64,000 nucleotides of DNA from Corella eumyota (taxonomy: Eukaryota; Chordata; Ascidiacea; Phlebobranchia; Corellidae). The position numbers and the translations under genes were made by a program. Under the pieces are notes generated by a model. The model searched no databases, was not told the DNA's origin, and saw only the letters and a list, made by a program, of their open reading frames with translations. The stretch is from NCBI GenBank assembly GCA_963082875.1, contig OY720102.1, positions 7,192,001 through 7,256,000 of the forward strand, written 5' to 3'. This document shows, in pieces, positions 60,343-64,000 of this stretch; the stretch's first letter is position 1, and every line of letters begins with the position of its first letter.

Positions 60343-62907
60343 ACACTTGCTCGTTCAATTATTTTCCCTTATACAATTTGTTTAGTTTTGTAAATGGTCA
60401 AGTGTGTTATACTAACAATAACAATGTAGTACATAGAGGTGGCATTCTAACGACATAATACAACTTGGCCTACAGCTTTTTAAAGGAATTTTGTAAATTA
60501 ACAAATAAACCGGCAGCGTGGTGTAGTGTTAAAAACACTTGCTACTTTACTATAAGGTCGTGGGTTCAATCCCGACTGTTCTCATGCTGTAGCGCCCTTG
60601 AGTAAGGCGCTCACATCGAGGGTAAAGATATCTACAAAAAATACCTCTACTTTAAGGTAGAAATTTAGCATTGTGCTTAAGTAAAACATAAAGCCCAACT
60701 CTGGTCTGGATTTGTTTAAGTTTATTACACAAGACTTAAACGTAAAATCCCATTTAATAAACGTGCAAAACACAGTAGTAATCCTTTATTAAATAAATAC
60801 ACAAAACTCAGCTATATATTAATAAAAAGGATAACACTTAGTGGTTCGTGTGGCTTGACTTAATTAATAAGGCAAATATTCTGGTATTCCTATATGAAAA
60901 ATGCCAGTTATTAAAAAAAAAATTAAAAAGTTTTAAAATTAGATAATATAAGGTTTTGTTTTAGAAAAAATTCACCTTTCTATAAATACATAAGTAGTAA
61001 AATTAAAATCACCCTATGTCTATTACCGTAAGTGGTAACCAACGTAATTCGCAGAAGACAGGAATACATGATAGTTGTAATAACATAGGAAATTTCTTTA
61101 AACCGATAAGTCCTATTTAATTTGTTCGTAGTGTAAGTACATTACCGCATAAGGCGTTATAAAATTAAAGGTATTTCGCTAAAATGTGGCTTGACATGTC
61201 AACTAAAATAACTTTTTGATGGAAAAATGGCCTTTACCAAGGATTTGGCGGTCGACTTTTCGCCGAAATGTGCCAGGATTTTGCAGCTTGTCGCGCGGGT
61301 TAATTACAACGAATCTTAATTGTAAGTAGCTTAATCACTAGTGGCGAATTCAGGAAGGTGTTATTAAAAGTATATTTAACCTGCTGAGACAGTGAGCCCT
61401 AACAATTTTGAGGTCGAACAAGGTAAAATCAAGTTCGCGCATTTGGCAATGACTGTGCATGTTTATACATCAATTAATAGCAATAAGATTGCATAAGTTA
61501 ATGTAACAACATAGTAATTTATTGAACTGAAGTTCCCCATTTTACTTTACATTTAAACCCATTGCTCTTTTTCACAAACTGTTCGAAGCTATATATAAAG
61601 TGGATCAAAATTGTTACAGTACATTTACAAAAATTGTGTTACAAAAGATATGTGAAATATATAAAAGGGGTTTCAAACTTTAGCTGAAGACGCAAGGATT
61701 TTGGTCAAAAATCGGCTGTGTTAAATTTTAAATGTAATGTTAATTTTATGACAGTATAAACTAAAAACTGACTTAAATTACTAAATGTACCTAATAATAA
61801 AAAGACGCCCTTTTTAACTTCAGATCCTAGAGCATAAAAAGTCTAGGCAGTGAAGGGCTGCATAAAAGGTATATAACATCTAAACGCATGCGTTTTAGCA
61901 AGAAAGATATGGGCGTAAAATTTTGTGACTGAATTCTAAGGACAATTTGGCATCAAAGCAGTTTGTTATCAGCCTTAATTAACTCGATGAAATATTTACT
62001 AAACTTTGTTAAAATGAGATTTCAATGGAGATAACTTATTAATAGAGCGCACCAAGATATGATTACCGATAACAAATTTGGGTTGTCAAAGTGTTTAAAT
62101 GTCAAACTCAGTTTTAATTCTAAATTCGGGGAAAAATAATAAAGTGGTCGACGATTACTAATTTCCATTAATCAGAAAAAAATTTTGTACGTCAGGTACA
62201 TTTTATAATTACGCAAATGATATTTTTTTAAAACGAACCTTAAATTATTAAAAATAAATTTTCGTAAATAGATAGAAGCGTAAATAACGATATCCTTAAT
62301 CTGTTTTTGGTTATTAATTATTGTGGATGTATATATCTATAGAGTCAGCTCACATTTATTTTGTTTTTTGGGTTTTTATTTTTTTTAACGCAGCAATGAC
62401 GGCGCCTCTTTATTTCAAAAAGCCAAAAAAATAAACCAATAATGCTATATTTGACAGACGCAAAATATACGGCGCCGTAAAGCGAAATGTCGCATGCAAT
62501 CTTAATAGATATAGGCTACAATAAAAATTGTTCAAGTTGCCGTGAACTAGAGCAGTAATCACTTAGGCTCTAAATAAGGGAAGTCGTAAATTGTAATTAA
62601 AGTCAAGAAATTTGTGATTAGACCGTTTTGTTGGAAGAAGTGGCTTAGGCATATAAGGATGAAAAGCCACGCCTATTAGCGTTATATAAATTGCGGTCTT
62701 AAGATAAAGTACACGTTAGTCTATATAAGACAACCTACCATTAAGGTTTAGTAAGAAATTAATTTTAAAAGGGTATTGCAATTTATTAAGTTTATTAAGT
62801 ACTGCATAAGATGGTTTAAAAATAAATTATTTTAATTTAGATTTTTACTATTATTTAAATTTTTATTTTCATTTAAAAAGGTTTAAATAAATATTGAAAC
62901 AACAAAA
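60343..62907. other. Spacer between the paralogous genes C and D
   Basis: It contains the poly(A) signal of gene C at 60504-60509 and a shortened SINE. TATATAAA at 62683-62690 and TATATAAG at 62722-62729 lie about 180-220 bases before gene D's ATG and could be core promoter elements. Otherwise nothing recognised. Confidence 0.45.
60510..60641 (+). mobile_element. SINE with large internal deletion
   Basis: Head CCGGCAGCGTGG through GTAAGGCGCT is fused directly to the tail CACATCGAGGGTAAAG. About 150 bp of the body is missing. Confidence 0.88.
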
Positions 62908-63395
62908 ATGAGGCAGGCACAAATTCTTTTTGCGGCGGCAGCTCTTTTGATTTTAAATGTTTCTGTCGATGGTAAGTGTTTTTTTTAATATTTTATTAAC
63001 GGATAAAAATTTGTGATTAGTTTCAGGTAGCGACGCCATTTTGTAAACCATATCAAGATTAAATTTCCAATTTTAATAGAAACGAAATAAGATTTTTGTT
63101 GCTAAAAATATAACTTACATATTTATAATATTAAGGTAATCTAGTTATAGGAATACAAACTTATATTTTTTTATTTATTTTTTATATCAGGTTGTCATTA
63201 TTTTGGGCATTACATCAAGCGATCGCTATCTGCGGAAAACGCAACAAGAACCGACACGGCCAAGAAACATATCTACAATTTCTTCCCGAAATGCATGGAA
63301 ACGAAATTCGGTGACGATTCGATAAACTTTGAGAATATCGTACAATTTATTGTCGAAAATTCGAAGTGGTATGAACAGAGTGATGCAACTTGCAT
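62908..63395 (+). CDS. Secreted Cys-containing protein, paralogue of gene C (gene D, runs off right edge)
   Basis: Two exons are clear: 62908-62971 and 63191-63395. Exon 1 encodes signal peptide MRQAQILFAAAALLILNVSV and is 64 nt with phase 1, exactly as in gene C. Exon 2 begins GCHYFGHYIKRSLSAENAT, with the same C-H-Y start and a dibasic site (IKR). It continues IYNFFPKCMETKF ... NFENIVQFIVENSKWYEQ and ends with C before GTAAGT, matching FFPQCM...VVQFIVDNTSWF of gene C. Exon 2 is shorter because the Ser-rich linker is missing. Later exons should follow beyond 63395. A possible exon at 63655 has a weak match and was not accepted, so the rest is probably outside the window. Confidence 0.8.
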
Positions 63396-64000
63396 GTAAG
63401 TTAATTTTTTGATCATTTTTAACTAACCTAACATGTGACAGTTTCTTTATATTAGGGCGCTTAACCGATAGATTTTAACTATAAATTTAAATGGCGGATT
63501 TCGAGTATACTTCTTAAGAATGCTATAAAATTGTAAGAAATTTCGAATACGGAGCAAGTAAAGTTTATGGCTAAGTATTCTCACAATCTTAGATTACATT
63601 GTTTTTTATGTTTTTAAAAGCAAAAAATAATAAATATTTTTTTTATCAAAAAAGGTGTATTAATTGGTTAACTTCCAAAGACTTGCTTTGCTGCGAAGTT
63701 AATTTTAGGAGGGGCATTATATTAAACCAAGCATCGTTTGTAATTATAGTACGGACAACCTAATATATAATTTTTATGCGATTTCAAACCGTAATTAAGC
63801 TACTGGTTTATAGGTTTAAAATAAATGCATTAATTGGCCTGTAATTTAAACTCACCGCAAACTGTCCTTCAACTAATCTAAGGTCATTCGCCGAGTAACA
63901 TCGTCATAAAAAGAAGATAATTACATGGCAAAATTTTGCGATCACTAAATCGAGACATATTTGCAGCCTGGCTTTAAAACTTCAACTTCGCATTGCCTTA
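63396..64000 (+). other. Gene D intron or downstream sequence
   Basis: Non-coding, AT-rich. No exon matching gene C exon 3 could be confirmed. Confidence 0.4.

Noticed and set aside
14562-60600. Many tRNA-like A-box/B-box segments (GTGGTGTAGTGGTAAGAAC ... GTGGGTTCAATCC)
   Set aside because: They belong to SINE heads; they cannot fold into a full cloverleaf with a paired acceptor stem and vary freely, so they are not tRNA genes.
63655-63760. Possible third exon of gene D (CINWLTSKDLLCC...)
   Set aside because: It follows an AAAAAG acceptor in phase but matches gene C exon 3 only weakly (W..S.D.L) and lacks a convincing donor.

Overview
The window is AT-rich animal DNA with short spliceosomal introns, short coding exons, a tRNA-Asn gene and roughly 40 copies of one tRNA-derived SINE. 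Domain shuffling (trefoil, EGF, CCP/sushi), a possible operon with a trans-splice acceptor, and the intron/SINE style suggest an ascidian tunicate of the Ciona type. The organism assignment is inference. No viral or retroviral element was seen.

Layout. (1) 1-10247, minus strand: most of a ZGRF1-type DNA-repair helicase gene. It has the N-terminal domain, a huge disordered exon with about 60 copies of an 8-residue repeat, and a GRF zinc finger whose last exon touches the left edge; the helicase lies outside. (2) 10538-10876, minus: intronless RPA3, about 290 bp upstream of ZGRF1 and possibly in one operon with it. (3) 13549-41603, minus: a giant secreted mosaic gene (B), with signal peptide, P-type trefoil, Cys-rich modules, EGF, 41 CCP-like exons and a C-terminal module. 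Nineteen neighbouring CCP exons (15548-23678) form a tandem array of about 441 bp per unit, nearly identical in exons and introns. (4) 43961-51998, minus: its tandem paralogue (A) with the same ends but only 8 CCP exons. (5) 53203-55688, plus: a five-exon sulfotransferase-like gene with a C-terminal membrane segment. (6) 57485-57558, minus: tRNA-Asn(GTT). (7) 58122-60342 and 62908 onward, plus: two paralogous genes for small secreted Cys-containing proteins with a dibasic propeptide site, not recognised as any family; the second runs off the right edge.

How they fit together. RPA3 and ZGRF1 both belong to DNA replication and repair. Genes A and B are one duplicated extracellular family that differs mainly in CCP copy number. 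All CCP exons have phase 1-1, so copies can be gained, lost or skipped without breaking the frame. In 19 of B's exons the splice donor is the weak GTCAAT. This array, with its higher-order duplications and chimeric exons, is the most striking structure here. The remaining DNA is introns and spacers holding SINEs, one hAT-type MITE with a perfect 8-bp target duplication lying over a ZGRF1 splice donor, and several minisatellites and inverted repeats.

All gene models were built by hand from splice signals and codon phase; no database search was possible.
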